Part shown: positions 36,946-46,282 of the stretch, piece by piece
How positions within the stretch are numbered: position 1 is the first letter of the stretch
Layout: every line of letters begins with the position of its first letter
Assembly: GCA_027484445.1 (NCBI GenBank)
Contig: JAIXSY010000055.1
Coordinates: forward strand, 186,001 to 250,000
Direction of reading: 5' to 3'
Origin: Verrucomicrobiaceae bacterium
GTDB taxonomy: Bacteria; Verrucomicrobiota; Verrucomicrobiia; Verrucomicrobiales; Verrucomicrobiaceae
DNA: 64,000 bases
The notes under the pieces: generated by a model
Told to the model about the DNA's origin: nothing
What the model saw: only the letters and a program-made list of their open reading frames with translations
The model's database searches: none
Made by a program: the position numbers and the translations under genes

Positions 36946-38259
36946 TTAGGCAAAGAGGCTGATGACCGGCTGCCCTTTATCCGCAATGGTAAAGGGACGC
37001 TTGCTGGGGCTGTAGATGATCTGATCCAAAGGCAGCCCGAGGGCATAGGCGATCGTGGCGTTCATGTCTTCGATCTTCACCTTGTCAGCCACCACTTCGC
37101 GACCGGTGGAATCGGTCTGACCATGAACATGGCCACCCTTGACTCCTCCGCCCCACATGGCAGCGGAGAATGCTTTCGGATAATGGTCACGGCCCACATT
37201 TTGATTGATCTCAGGCGTGCGACCAAACTCTGTGGTCAACACCACCAAAGTATCCTGCAGTAAGCCACGGTTGTGAAGGTCTGCAAGAAGCGTGGAAAGC
37301 CCCTTGTCTAAGGTCTCACAAAGCTCAGGGACGCGGACAAAGTTTGCATTGTGCGTGTCCCATCCGCCGAGTGAAACTTCAACAAAACGGACACCCCTTT
37401 CCACCAGACGACGAGCCAAGAGGCAACCCTGACCGAAGGATTCGCGACCATAGGCCGTGCGCAGTTCGGCAGCTTCTTCGGTCAGATCAAAGGCCTTCAG
37501 ATCCTCAGACTTCATCATCGCAATCGCGTCATCATACATGTCGGCGTAGGCCTTGACGTTGCGGTGCTTGAAGGTGCTGCGGAAATCTGCATCCAGCTCA
37601 TCGGCTAGTTTCAGGCGCGCATTGAATTTTTCCTCCGTCAAGCCGGGCTGCACTTTCACATTTTTCAATCCTGCTTCAGGATTGTTCACGAACAAAGGGG
37701 CCTGTGCTGCGGGAAAAAAGCCCGCTCCCGGGTGCCGGCTGTCATTGCCAATGTAAACGTAATTGGGCAACGTGCTGTTTCCTCCACCTTGGAACACATT
37801 CAACCATGCCCCCATGCCAGGATGCCGAATGGTGCCACGCAGCTCATAGCTGGTGTGCATCATGTAGTTTCCCTGCTCATGCGCTCCTTGAGTCGATGAG
37901 AGCGAGCGGATGACAGTTCCATGGTGCATTTGCTGGGCTGTGAGAGGCAAGTTCTCCGCAATCTGAACTCCATCTGCACTGGTTTTGATGGCTTTGGTCG
38001 GTCCACCCGTCTCTTTACCTGGCTTTGGATCCCAGGTGTCGAGATGCGTCTGGCCGCCGCTCATGTAGAGATAGATGACATTTTTTGCCGTAGCGACTTG
38101 CTTGAGCTTTGATGAATGCTCAAAGGCTGCGAAAGAGCGGTTCGTCATCGACTGGCCAAGAAGCCCAACGCCTAGGAGCGAAGAGGCCGTCTTGGCCGCA
38201 AAATCGCGGCGAGTGATTTCTCCAGAACGGAGCAGCTTGGTGGCGAGTTCTTGTTTCAT
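36946..38259 (-). CDS. DUF1501 domain protein with Tat signal
   Basis: The 437-residue product has a Tat signal peptide (TRRDFAAKTASSLLGVGLLG), so it is exported folded. The DUF1501 body shows AKNVIYLYMSGGQTHLDTWDPKP, GTVIRSLSSTQGAHEQGNYMMHT, RRLVERGVRFVEVSLGGWDTHNANF, TLVVLTTEFGRTPEINQNVGRDHYP, MWGGGVKGGHVHGQTD and DMNATIAYALGLPL. The likely metal or active-site residues are the Asp/His of GGWDTH and GRDHYP by analogy with the sulfatase fold. A Met two codons earlier is also possible. It is encoded directly after the DUF1549/DUF1553 gene, 37 bp apart, the usual operon of these two families. Confidence 0.9.
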   Translation of the reverse strand: MKQELATKLLRSGEITRRDFAAKTASSLLGVGLLGQSMTNRSFAAFEHSSKLKQVATAKNVIYLYMSGGQTHLDTWDPKPGKETGGPTKAIKTSADGVQIAENLPLTAQQMHHGTVIRSLSSTQGAHEQGNYMMHTSYELRGTIRHPGMGAWLNVFQGGGNSTLPNYVYIGNDSRHPGAGFFPAAQAPLFVNNPEAGLKNVKVQPGLTEEKFNARLKLADELDADFRSTFKHRNVKAYADMYDDAIAMMKSEDLKAFDLTEEAAELRTAYGRESFGQGCLLARRLVERGVRFVEVSLGGWDTHNANFVRVPELCETLDKGLSTLLADLHNRGLLQDTLVVLTTEFGRTPEINQNVGRDHYPKAFSAAMWGGGVKGGHVHGQTDSTGREVVADKVKIEDMNATIAYALGLPLDQIIYSPSKRPFTIADKGQPVISLFA

Positions 38260-38296
38260 GATCATGTTGCGTTGAGATTCTCGAACAAAACCTGTG

Positions 38297-40798
38297 CTAT
38301 TGGATGAAGATGAACTGCTGTGTGTTGAGCAGAGCGTAAATGAGATCCTCAAGGGTGCTCAATCCTGAGTCCTGAGCTTTGGACCAAGCTGCTTTTTCTT
38401 GGGAAGTTGGTTTGCGTGCCAAAATCGCTTTGTAGGCAGCCTCCATCTTATCGTCAGGATACTGCGCTTTGCTGATGGCAAGCATCAGCTGACTGTATTT
38501 GCTCAAGATATTCGGCATGAGATTGCCATTCATCATGAAAAGACTCTGCGGCACACTGGCATCATGATTGGCATTTTCAATGGTTTCACGGTCACTCTGG
38601 CCAAAGTCACGCAGCGGATGTCCACGAGGAGCTGGGCTCTCCAGCTCGGCTGAGCGCAAATAATCACGAGACTGTTGAGCACGAGCTCGAAAGTAATCTC
38701 GATGCTGCTTCTCGGGAATGCCATAATAAGCTGCTTCTTCGCGATACGTCTCCTGGCGTTGCAGTTCGTCTGCCATGCGCTCTTCTCGGCTCAGCTCTTT
38801 CCGATCATAACCTGGAATGATAATGCGCTCTGCCTTCACGCCATTGGCCATCATCATGCTGTCTCCTGCCATCATGGCTGGCATCTCCGCAGCCTTGTCT
38901 GGGTCATTCGGGCTCAGCGATGCATTCAGATAGGGCTTTCCTGTGACCTTCTCATACAATTTCTTGTGCCCAGGAACGATGACTTGCGAAAGAGTCAGAC
39001 GACGTCCTTCATTTTGAATATCATTCACCTCACGGCGGAGTTGATCAACCTTTTGGCGTGCATCTGCCACCCTCTTCTCCATCGCTTCACGTTCCGGGCC
39101 GGGCTTGAGAGCTTCAAATTCTTCCTGAAGAGCTTTCTGTTTCATTCTTGCCTCCAAATACAGTTTTTGTTTGGCATCGGTACGCTCTCGATTTTTGCCA
39201 TAAACTTCTGCGGCGACCTTCATGCCTTGATAGGCTTCCTCGACCGTGAGGGATTCGATCCCATCTGCATTCTTCTTGGCCTGGAGAATGCGCTGCTCTA
39301 TCTGCTCACGTGCTGCGGCATTGATCATGTCGGGATTTGGATTGATGAGCGTGACGAAGCTATCCCACATCTGCTCAGCACTCATGCGACGAAGAATAGG
39401 GCCTGTGAAATGGTACACAATGCCGGGAGCAACCTCTTCACGAGTGACCTGGCGCTGATAAGCACTGGTGTTGTAAAGCACACGCAGGTAGGCCTTCATA
39501 TCGTAGTTCAGCTCCTTCATTAGCCCTTCCAGGTGTGACTGAAGCTCAGGAATCATCGGCACAGAACCATCCATGAGTTCATCCAGCGGCTCAATCAAAG
39601 CGAGACCAAAAGCTTTCTTCCACAAACGATTCACGATCACTGTGGTGAAGCGTGGATTCTCTTTGGCAGTCATCCAACGGGCATAAGCCTGTAGGGGTGT
39701 CTCACCTGGTTGAGTCACGCACTCGTGCCCCATCATGGTGCCAGCATTGACGACTGATTTTGGCTTAGCGTCAGAGTACTGGTAGTCGTGTGGCAGCGTC
39801 AGTTTACGATCTCGTGTGCTGACACTGGTGTAGCGCATGGTATCGCGGATATCGTTCATCGGCTCCTGAAAGCTACGCTGATCCCTGCGCACATTTTGAC
39901 GAACCTCCTCAACCTTCGCGCGATAAATCTTGTATTCCGCCTGATAGGCTTTCTCCGCAGCTGCGTGTCTTTGGAGAGCATCCGCATACTGCTTTTCTAG
40001 CTTCTGCCGTTCTTCCTTGCTGAGCTGACCTTTGATTTTGGGCCTTTCGGGTCTTGAAGGGCGTTTCGGTTCCGGCACAGCTTTGCTGGCAGCCTGCTCT
40101 TGCTCACGCAAAAAATCCCGCACTTCACCCACGGTCCCGCCATAATAATCCTGAGTCTCAACCCCATAGGTAAACGCAGCCATTTGGTAGAACTGCATTT
40201 GACTCCATTTATCAAACGGATGGTTGTGACATTGAGCACATTCGATCCGTGTTCCGAGAAAAACGCGCACCGTATTGGCCATGTTGTCCAAAGGCATGCC
40301 ACGATCTCTCATGTAGTAGCCGATGGCTCCAGTCTCCCAGGCCTTGCCTTGTGCAGCCACCAAGTCCCGCACAAGCTGATCATAAGGCTGGTTTCTTCGC
40401 AGACTCTCCTTCACAAAGTTCATGTAGGCTGAACCCGTGATGACACCGGTTTGGTTGCCGTTTGAAGTCACCCGAAGAACATCGGCCCAGTAATTGTAGA
40501 AGTGCTGGACGTAACCTTCTGAGGCAAGCAATTGATCAATTAGCTTCGCTCGCTTGTCGGTTGCAGACGAGCTCAGAAAAACCTCAACCTCACGCGTGGT
40601 CGGAATGCGCCCGATGATGTCGAGATAAATGCGCCTAACGAAGGTATTGTCATCCAACTCGGGATTGCCCTGGAGCCCCGCTTTTTTCCAATCCGCCTGG
40701 AGAATTTCATCGATTTTCTGAGCAGCATCTCTCGTGCTAGGAGCGGCTTTTGCGTTCAGAACGAGAGCCAGGAGGGGAAGAAAAGCGATGAGGCGCAT
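38297..40798 (-). CDS. DUF1549/DUF1553 domain secreted protein
   Basis: The 833-residue product has a short signal peptide (MRLIAFLPLLALVLNAKAAP). DUF1549 follows (FVRRIYLDIIGRIPTTREVEVFL, LLASEGYVQHFYNYWADVLR, GTRIECAQCHNHPFDKWSQ with a CxxCH motif). A long Lys/Glu/Gln-rich coiled-coil insert occupies about 240-330 (KEERQKLEKQYADALQRHAA) and another about 520-600. DUF1553 follows in the second half (TAKENPRFTTVIVNRLWKKAFG, LRVLYNTSAYQRQV, RMSAEQMWDSFVTL) and the typical ending LNTQQFIFIQ is complete. It is operonic with the DUF1501 gene. The family is frequent in Planctomycetota and Verrucomicrobiota; function not established. The coiled-coil inserts are longer than I expect for the family. 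Confidence 0.88.
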   Translation of the reverse strand: MRLIAFLPLLALVLNAKAAPSTRDAAQKIDEILQADWKKAGLQGNPELDDNTFVRRIYLDIIGRIPTTREVEVFLSSSATDKRAKLIDQLLASEGYVQHFYNYWADVLRVTSNGNQTGVITGSAYMNFVKESLRRNQPYDQLVRDLVAAQGKAWETGAIGYYMRDRGMPLDNMANTVRVFLGTRIECAQCHNHPFDKWSQMQFYQMAAFTYGVETQDYYGGTVGEVRDFLREQEQAASKAVPEPKRPSRPERPKIKGQLSKEERQKLEKQYADALQRHAAAEKAYQAEYKIYRAKVEEVRQNVRRDQRSFQEPMNDIRDTMRYTSVSTRDRKLTLPHDYQYSDAKPKSVVNAGTMMGHECVTQPGETPLQAYARWMTAKENPRFTTVIVNRLWKKAFGLALIEPLDELMDGSVPMIPELQSHLEGLMKELNYDMKAYLRVLYNTSAYQRQVTREEVAPGIVYHFTGPILRRMSAEQMWDSFVTLINPNPDMINAAAREQIEQRILQAKKNADGIESLTVEEAYQGMKVAAEVYGKNRERTDAKQKLYLEARMKQKALQEEFEALKPGPEREAMEKRVADARQKVDQLRREVNDIQNEGRRLTLSQVIVPGHKKLYEKVTGKPYLNASLSPNDPDKAAEMPAMMAGDSMMMANGVKAERIIIPGYDRKELSREERMADELQRQETYREEAAYYGIPEKQHRDYFRARAQQSRDYLRSAELESPAPRGHPLRDFGQSDRETIENANHDASVPQSLFMMNGNLMPNILSKYSQLMLAISKAQYPDDKMEAAYKAILARKPTSQEKAAWSKAQDSGLSTLEDLIYALLNTQQFIFIQ

Positions 40799-40872
40799 GA
40801 CAAGATTGGCATAACCAACGGCACCTTGAGCCTAGTTTTTCACAATTGTGGGATTTGGGAGCGATTGAGCAC

Positions 40873-40904
40873 AAAAAAGCTCGTCTTCCGCCAGAAAAAC
40901 GAGC
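40873..40904 (-). terminator. Terminator of ilvE
   Basis: On the minus strand GCTCGT (40904-40899) and ACGAGC (40884-40879) pair around a 14-nt loop and run into TTTTTTGTG, 23 bp past the ilvE stop codon. Confidence 0.7.
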
Positions 40905-40926
40905 CAATGAAGCCAAACCTCTTCTT

Positions 40927-41817
40927 TCAGGAATACACCACTGGTGTTCCGGTGGAGTTGGCCAGCGCCTTGAATTGTGCGATGATCTGTGTGGTCAGTT
41001 TGCCAGGTTTACCATCGCCAATCGGGCGTTGGTCATACTGGACCGCAGGAATGACCTCCGCCGCCGTGCCCGTGAGGAAGCACTCATCCGCCGTGTAGAT
41101 GTCATGACGTGTCATCATGACTTCATGCACGGTGAGACCCATCTGCTTCATGACTTCAATGACTGCCATTCGGGTAATTCCATTCAAGGCTCCACTCGCA
41201 ATGGTCGGGGTGTAAACCTGACCATTCTTGAGGATGAAGACATTGTCACCTGTACACTCCGCTACATACCCCTGTTCGTTGAGCATGATGCCCTCCTCAC
41301 AGCCAGCCTGGATGCACTCGATCTTGGCCATGATGTTGTTGAGATAATTCAGGCTCTTCACCTGCGGACTCAAGGCCGCAGAGGTGGGCCTGCGAGTGGC
41401 GCAAGTGATGAGGTTCAATCCCGTCTCATACTTCTCCTTCGGGTAAAGCGTGATGCCACTAGCGATGATGAAGACACTAGCCTTGGGGCACTGGTAGGGA
41501 TTCAGGCCAAGTGAACCTACCCCACGAGTCACGACGAGACGAATGTAACCATCTCGAAGATGATTGGCGGCTACGGTATCGAGAGTGGCTTTTTCCATCT
41601 CCGCCAAATCAATCGGGATGGTCAGGCATATGCTGCGTGCGCTTTCATAGAGACGCTTCAGATGCTCGGTCAGGCGGAAAACGCGCCCGTTGTAGATGCG
41701 GATCCCTTCGAAACAGCCATCTCCATAGAGCAGGCCATGATCAAAAACGGAGATTTTAGCCTCAGTTTCAGGAACGAGTTTACCATCAAGGTAGATGAGT
41801 AGTGGGTCGGTAGCCAT
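40927..41817 (-). CDS. ilvE: Branched-chain amino acid aminotransferase
   Basis: The 296-residue PLP enzyme of fold class IV catalyses the last step of Ile, Leu and Val synthesis. It shows the N-terminal YLDGKLVPETEAKISVFDHGLLYGDGCFEGIRIYNG, the PLP lysine in SPQVKSLNYLNNIMAK, EEGIMLNEQGYVAECTGDNVFIL (phosphate cup) and GALNGITRMAVIEVMKQ. Close relatives include D-amino-acid transaminases and ADC lyases, but this pattern and length favour IlvE. It is downstream of rpmE on the same strand, with a terminator between, so it has its own promoter. Confidence 0.92.
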   Translation of the reverse strand: MATDPLLIYLDGKLVPETEAKISVFDHGLLYGDGCFEGIRIYNGRVFRLTEHLKRLYESARSICLTIPIDLAEMEKATLDTVAANHLRDGYIRLVVTRGVGSLGLNPYQCPKASVFIIASGITLYPKEKYETGLNLITCATRRPTSAALSPQVKSLNYLNNIMAKIECIQAGCEEGIMLNEQGYVAECTGDNVFILKNGQVYTPTIASGALNGITRMAVIEVMKQMGLTVHEVMMTRHDIYTADECFLTGTAAEVIPAVQYDQRPIGDGKPGKLTTQIIAQFKALANSTGTPVVYS

Positions 41818-41851
41818 GTCGGAAAAGAGATCGTCGCGGAAAATGCTTTAT

Positions 41852-41894
41852 CAAAAAACAAACATCGCGGAGCCCTTGTGAGGCATCCGCGATG
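41852..41894 (-). terminator. Terminator of rpmE
   Basis: CATCGCGGA (41863-41871) and TCCGCGATG (41886-41894) are perfect 9-bp complements. On the minus strand the stem is followed by TGTTTGTTTTTTG, 23 bp past the rpmE stop. Confidence 0.8.
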
Positions 41895-41916
41895 ATAAAA
41901 ATATCAACCCAATCGG

Positions 41917-42159
41917 TCAGGCGGTCGCATCACTCAACTTTGGAGCAGCGCGACGAGCACGAGTGCTGCCGTAACGCTGGGCAAATTTATCCACGCGTCC
42001 TGCTGTATCGACGAATCTCTGTTCGCCAGTGAAAAAGGGGTGGCAAGCTGCACAAATACCGATGCGCAGGTTCTGCACGGTAGAAATGGTCTGATAGACC
42101 GTGCCGCAAGTGCAGGTGATGGTGGTTTCGTAAGTGGTAGGATGGCCTTCGCTTTTCAT
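41917..42159 (-). CDS. rpmE: Large ribosomal subunit protein bL31
   Basis: The 80-residue product is a zinc-containing (type A) bL31 of the 50S subunit. It carries CTCGTVY and CAACHPFFTGEQRFVDTAGRVDKFAQRYG; the four cysteines (CxC plus CxxC) are the zinc ligands that mark the C+ form, as opposed to the zinc-free YkgM paralogue. The C-terminal tail (STRARRAAPKLSDATA) is longer than usual. It stands alone, with its own terminator. Confidence 0.95.
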   Translation of the reverse strand: MKSEGHPTTYETTITCTCGTVYQTISTVQNLRIGICAACHPFFTGEQRFVDTAGRVDKFAQRYGSTRARRAAPKLSDATA

Positions 42160-42355
42160 GGATTTGTCGGTGAATCACGTTGTGTCATTGAGGCAAAAGG
42201 GAGGCTTTCAATGAGGCGTGAAGAGCCGTGAAAATGGCACAGGGAAAAGCTGGGTCAACCGCCAATTTACCCCAAAAAGCCAAGTTCCTACGATCAAAGA
42301 TGAGCATGAATTCACGGTCCGCATACCTTTCGCACAGGACAAAAGTCCGATCGGC

Positions 42356-43030
42356 TCAGAACTTTTTCAGCCGCACGTTACGAATCGCAGCTGTGGTATT
42401 GTAGGTGCTGATCGCTAGAGGCTGGTAGCTTTCAATCGGCCCTGGACGCAGTCCGACTTTGCGATTTTCGATGTCTTGATCGACGACTTGATGATCGTTA
42501 ATCCAGACCGAGATGTTTTTGGGCGTCACCCGCAGCCGGATTTGATACCACACGTCGTCCTCATACTTTTGGTAACTACCCGTAGCATTGTTGCTGGCAT
42601 CCATGCCATCAATGCTGCTGATGCCAGTCACACTACCGCCCCACCCCCCACACACCAGAGTGGCACAGGTCTGAGTGCTTCCGACGGGAAAAGTCAGCCC
42701 ACAGAAAAAATCGACGCCCTGCAGGCGCTTGGCAGACAGGCTGATTTCATAATTCGTCAGCGGAAGTTCTGCCGCCTTTTTGTAAACGACACCACTCAGA
42801 CTGTCTCCCTGATTGATGATCATGAGCCCGCCTTCGACTTCGACTTGGCCACTCCCACCGATATCGACCACCTCCCAGTCTTCCAGTGTCTTGCCATCAA
42901 AAAGCACCTTTTCTGTCGCCGAAGATTCTGGCTTGGGAGTCCGTGAATCTGAGGGGGCAGCCCCCTGCCCTCTTGCGGGCATTGGATTCCAGCAGGCGAG
43001 CAGCAAAAGACAGATCAACGAGGTTTTCAT
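42356..43030 (-). CDS. Secreted 3-keto-disaccharide hydrolase (DUF1080) domain protein
   Basis: The 224-residue product has an N-terminal signal (MKTSLICLLLLACWNPMPARGQG) with a possible lipobox LLAC. It has one DUF1080 sandwich: KVLFDGKTLEDWEVVDIGGSGQVEVEGGLMII, LPLTNYEISLSAKR, and WYQIRLRVTPKNISVWINDHQVVDQDI, closing RNVRLKKF. This version lacks the GIEVQ strand of longer DUF1080 proteins and has a CGGWGG loop in its place, so it represents a different branch from the others here. It is divergent from the L,D-transpeptidase gene, the two starts 107 bp apart. Confidence 0.8.
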   Translation of the reverse strand: MKTSLICLLLLACWNPMPARGQGAAPSDSRTPKPESSATEKVLFDGKTLEDWEVVDIGGSGQVEVEGGLMIINQGDSLSGVVYKKAAELPLTNYEISLSAKRLQGVDFFCGLTFPVGSTQTCATLVCGGWGGSVTGISSIDGMDASNNATGSYQKYEDDVWYQIRLRVTPKNISVWINDHQVVDQDIENRKVGLRPGPIESYQPLAISTYNTTAAIRNVRLKKF

Positions 43031-43137
43031 GAAGAGGGCAAAACTTCCCACCATAGAACTCTCAGAGTCAAAGCGATCTTTGCCAGAAAAGAAAAATGGT
43101 GGAGCACCCTCGCGGGCGTGCTAGGACTGAAGTCCCC

Positions 43138-43758
43138 ATGAAATCCTCCATCTTCTATCGATTACTCCAGGTCGCTCCTGTGGTCATCCTGGCCACCACG
43201 CTAAGTAGCTGCAAGACTGCCAGTTCACGACACATGTATGGTCATGAATTCGACCCACCCGTGATCCGCCCTAGCAATCCATCCGCCGTGAAGGTCAAAG
43301 TCAGCACGAGTGCCCAGCGCGTCTATGCGGTGGAAGGTGACAAGGTGCTGCTGGCCACGCCCTGCTCCGTCGGCACAGGTGGTTCCACCGGCGCTGGCAC
43401 CTACCGCATTCAGTACAAGGAAGCCCGCCGTCGCCGCCAAAGCGAGCCTGACCGTGGTTATCCGATGGCTTACTGGCAGGAGTGGAAGTCCGCTTACGGT
43501 CTGCACTGGGGTTTCGTGAAGCCCTACCCCTGCACCCACGGCTGCATCCGTCTGCCAGCCAAATCAGCCGCGAAACTGTTCTCACTGACTCAGGTGGGCA
43601 CTCCCCTGATCATCGCTAGTTCCCACCCTGAAGACAATACCATCGGAAAAACTCTTCCTGTGATCGACGACGGCCCGCTCCCAAATCCTGACCGTGGTCA
43701 CATGATGAGCGATCGCTTCTTTGACGATCTTGCCGCTGGAAACCTCTACAAACGCTAA
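43138..43758 (+). CDS. L,D-transpeptidase (YkuD-type) lipoprotein
   Basis: The 206-residue product carries a lipoprotein signal (VVILATTLSSCKTAS, Cys about residue 25). The YkuD domain shows a beta strand VKVSTSAQRVYAVEGDKVLLATPCSVG, then GAGTYRIQYKE and the catalytic segment LHWGFVKPYPCTHGCIRLP; the HGCIRL motif supplies the nucleophilic Cys near residue 141. Such enzymes make 3-3 crosslinks in peptidoglycan or attach proteins to it, at the outer face of the inner membrane. The first ATG giving a lipobox is used in preference to a Met 14 codons upstream. A terminator follows. Confidence 0.87.
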   Translation: MKSSIFYRLLQVAPVVILATTLSSCKTASSRHMYGHEFDPPVIRPSNPSAVKVKVSTSAQRVYAVEGDKVLLATPCSVGTGGSTGAGTYRIQYKEARRRRQSEPDRGYPMAYWQEWKSAYGLHWGFVKPYPCTHGCIRLPAKSAAKLFSLTQVGTPLIIASSHPEDNTIGKTLPVIDDGPLPNPDRGHMMSDRFFDDLAAGNLYKR

Positions 43759-43768
43759 TCTTTAGCTT

Positions 43769-43820
43769 CCGAGGAGCGAGGGGCCCGTTCGGAGCTCTCT
43801 CGCTCTTCGGTTTCTCTTTC
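43769..43820 (+). terminator. Terminator of the L,D-transpeptidase gene
   Basis: CCGAGGAGCGAG (43769-43780) pairs with CTCGCTCTTCGG (43799-43810), one G-U mismatch, and TTTCTCTTTC follows. Confidence 0.7.
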
Positions 43821-43840
43821 CCCAACCTCAACGCTCTTTC

Positions 43841-45085
43841 ATGTCCATCGCCCCTTCAGCCGCACCACGTAAAGTCAACGTCCGCACGCCCGAAGTCATG
43901 GAACGCGTGCAAGCTGAAGTGGAAAAACATTACCGAAGTGCCCTCGTCGAAGCGGTGAGGAAGCAAGGCAGTGTGCTGCAAATTGGCTCCACCACGGTAA
44001 GGTTGGCCCGTGAATTTGGCTTCTGCTACGGTGTCGAGCGTGCCATCGACCTTGCCTATGCAGCACGCCGTGTCTTTGCTGACAAAAGAGTCTTCCTGCT
44101 CGGCGAGATCATTCACAATCCAGAGGTGAATCGCCAACTGTCTGAAATGGGCATCATCAGCATCCCCATTGCCGATCAAGAGACCGCAGTCGCCAAGCTC
44201 ACCGCCGATGACGTGGTCATCGTTCCTGCCTTTGGCGCAGAGACAAATTTGATGAAGCTCATCTCATCTCGTGGCTGCATGGTCGTGGACACCACGTGTG
44301 GTGATGTCATGAGCGTTTGGAAGAGAGTCCGCGGCTATGCGAAGGGTGGATTCACCTCCATCATTCATGGCAAAGCCAGCCATGAGGAGACGCGTGCGAC
44401 CTCTTCCCGCGCTCTAGGTGATGATGGAAACGGCCACTACCTTGTTGTCTTGACCTTGGCCGATGTCGATTTTGTCTGCGACTACATCCGCCATGGCGGT
44501 GATCGTGAAGCCTTCCTGAAACGATTCAGCGCTGCCAGTGCCTGTTCTCAAGGTTTTGATCCCGACTTGCACCTTCGCCGAGTCGGCGTGGCCAACCAAA
44601 CCACCATGCTGAAGTCCGAGACCGAAGAAATTCAGCGTCGGCTCAAGCAAGCCATTGCAGATCGTGATGGAGGCAGCCAGGATAACTTTCAAGTCTTTGA
44701 TACCATCTGTGGAGCGACTCAGGACCGGCAAGACGGCCTCTTTGACTTGCTGCAAAAACCCCTCGACCTGCTGCTAGTCGTCGGCGGCTACAACAGCTCG
44801 AATACGACCCACTTGGTCGAAATCGGCGAGCAACGCCTGCCCACTTTCTTCATCCGCACCTCAGACTGCCTGACCTCGCTCGAGCAAATCCTTCACTTCG
44901 ACCTGCACTTGAAGTGCGAAAAGACCAGCTACTCAGGCAAACTAGCCGACACTTCATCATCAGTCACCATTGGCATCACGGCAGGAGCTTCCTGCCCAAA
45001 CAACCTCATCGAAGATACCCTCCTCCGTATCTTTCTGCTGCGAGGCATCTCCCAGGCTGAAGTTTGCCAAGCAGCTGGCATCTAA
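43841..45085 (+). CDS. ispH: 4-hydroxy-3-methylbut-2-enyl diphosphate reductase
   Basis: The 414-residue product is the last enzyme of the MEP isoprenoid pathway, an iron-sulfur reductase making IPP and DMAPP. The three cluster cysteines are in EFGFCYGVERAID, MVVDTTCGDVMSVWKRV and TAGASCPNNLIED. Other marks are FLLGEIIHNPEVNRQL, IIHGKASHEET and VGGYNSSNTTHLVEI. It is of the longer form (about 400 residues, as in cyanobacteria and plants) with an N-terminal extension and a central insert (DREAFLKRFSAASACSQGFDP). The next gene starts 6 bp after its stop, so they form an operon. Confidence 0.95.
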   Translation: MSIAPSAAPRKVNVRTPEVMERVQAEVEKHYRSALVEAVRKQGSVLQIGSTTVRLAREFGFCYGVERAIDLAYAARRVFADKRVFLLGEIIHNPEVNRQLSEMGIISIPIADQETAVAKLTADDVVIVPAFGAETNLMKLISSRGCMVVDTTCGDVMSVWKRVRGYAKGGFTSIIHGKASHEETRATSSRALGDDGNGHYLVVLTLADVDFVCDYIRHGGDREAFLKRFSAASACSQGFDPDLHLRRVGVANQTTMLKSETEEIQRRLKQAIADRDGGSQDNFQVFDTICGATQDRQDGLFDLLQKPLDLLLVVGGYNSSNTTHLVEIGEQRLPTFFIRTSDCLTSLEQILHFDLHLKCEKTSYSGKLADTSSSVTIGITAGASCPNNLIEDTLLRIFLLRGISQAEVCQAAGI

Positions 45086-45091
45086 GCGGTC

Positions 45092-46234
45092 ATGGATCAG
45101 CTCCCTGAACTGACATCCAACGAATACCGGCGTTATGCCCGCCATCTCTCCATTCCTGAATTTGGAACCGAGGGACAGAGGCGTCTAAAAAATGCGCGCG
45201 TGCTGTGCATTGGGGCGGGTGGCCTAGGAGCACCTGCCACGCTTTATCTTGCCGCTGCGGGCGTCGGAACCATCGGCATCGTGGATGCTGATGTCGTCGA
45301 GCTGAGCAATCTTCAGCGCCAGATCTTGTATTCCGAAACTGACCTAGGACGCCCCAAGCTAGAAGCCGCCAAGGATCGTCTGCAAAGCATGAATCCAGAC
45401 ATCCGCCTCTGCCTGCATGCGGAGCGATTCAGCGCTAACAATGCCATGCAGCTCGTGGCTAATTACGATGTCGTCATCGATGGCACCGACAACTTCCCCA
45501 CGCGCTACCTCTCCAACGACGTCTGCTTTTGGCAAAAGAAACCCAACATCTACGGCAGTATCCTTCGCTTTGAAGGTCAGGTCGCCGTTTTTGCACCCCA
45601 TCTGGGTGGGCCCTGTTACCGCTGCATGTCACCTACCCCACCCGCACCAGGACTCGTGCCGACCTGTGCTGAAGGCGGTGTCTTGGGCGCTCTGCCTGGC
45701 ATCATTGGCACTTTTCAGGCCCTGGAATGCATCAAGCTCATCGCCGGTCTAGGTCAGCCCTTGCTCGGCCGACTGCTGCACGTGAACACGCTGAGCATGC
45801 GTTTTCGTGAGTTCCAGCTTCGCCGAGATCCTGAATGCATTGTGTGTGGCGACCAGCCCACCATCACCAAACCCATCGACTACGAAGGTTTTTGCCACCT
45901 TTCACCTGCGTCCACCATGAAAGAAATCAGTGTCCAAGAACTCGCTCAACTGCGCGAGCAAGGTAAACCCCATCTTCTCGTGGACGTTCGTGAGCCTGAC
46001 GAATACCAAGTCGCCCGCATTGAAGGTTCACGCCTCATGCCACTTGCCCAGGTCGCCCATCGCTCGGGGGAACTCCCCCGAGACATCCCCGTTTACCTTC
46101 ATTGCAAACTCGGCGGACGCAGCGCCAAAGCCGTCGCCCAACTCGAAGCTCAAGGCTTGAGCAATGTCTTCAACGTCACCGGCGGCATCCAGGCCTGGTC
46201 CCTCCACATCGACCCCACGGTGCCCCTCTATTGA
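45092..46234 (+). CDS. moeB: HesA/MoeB/ThiF-family adenylyltransferase with rhodanese domain
   Basis: The 380-residue E1-like enzyme adenylates and thiolates a sulfur-carrier protein (MoaD or ThiS type). The N-terminal ThiF domain has RYARHLSIPEFGTEGQRRLKNAR, the ATP-binding CIGAGGLGAPATLYLAAAGVG, IVDADVVELSNLQRQILY, catalytic IDGTDNFPTRYLSND, and zinc cysteine pairs CYRCM and CIVCGD. From about residue 280 a rhodanese domain follows (LVDVREPDEYQVARIEGS) with active Cys in YLHCKLGGRSAKAV, as in MOCS3-type proteins. The carrier protein gene is not adjacent, so assignment to molybdopterin rather than thiamine is not fixed. Confidence 0.88.
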   Translation: MDQLPELTSNEYRRYARHLSIPEFGTEGQRRLKNARVLCIGAGGLGAPATLYLAAAGVGTIGIVDADVVELSNLQRQILYSETDLGRPKLEAAKDRLQSMNPDIRLCLHAERFSANNAMQLVANYDVVIDGTDNFPTRYLSNDVCFWQKKPNIYGSILRFEGQVAVFAPHLGGPCYRCMSPTPPAPGLVPTCAEGGVLGALPGIIGTFQALECIKLIAGLGQPLLGRLLHVNTLSMRFREFQLRRDPECIVCGDQPTITKPIDYEGFCHLSPASTMKEISVQELAQLREQGKPHLLVDVREPDEYQVARIEGSRLMPLAQVAHRSGELPRDIPVYLHCKLGGRSAKAVAQLEAQGLSNVFNVTGGIQAWSLHIDPTVPLY

Positions 46235-46282
46235 AGACCAGCCGATGACACATGCCTGACATGAGTCAGAAGCAGGTTCCAA

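Noticed and set aside
38675..39523. 282-codon frame opposite the DUF1549/1553 gene
   Set aside because: Antisense shadow with Leu/Ile/His-rich, domain-free product.
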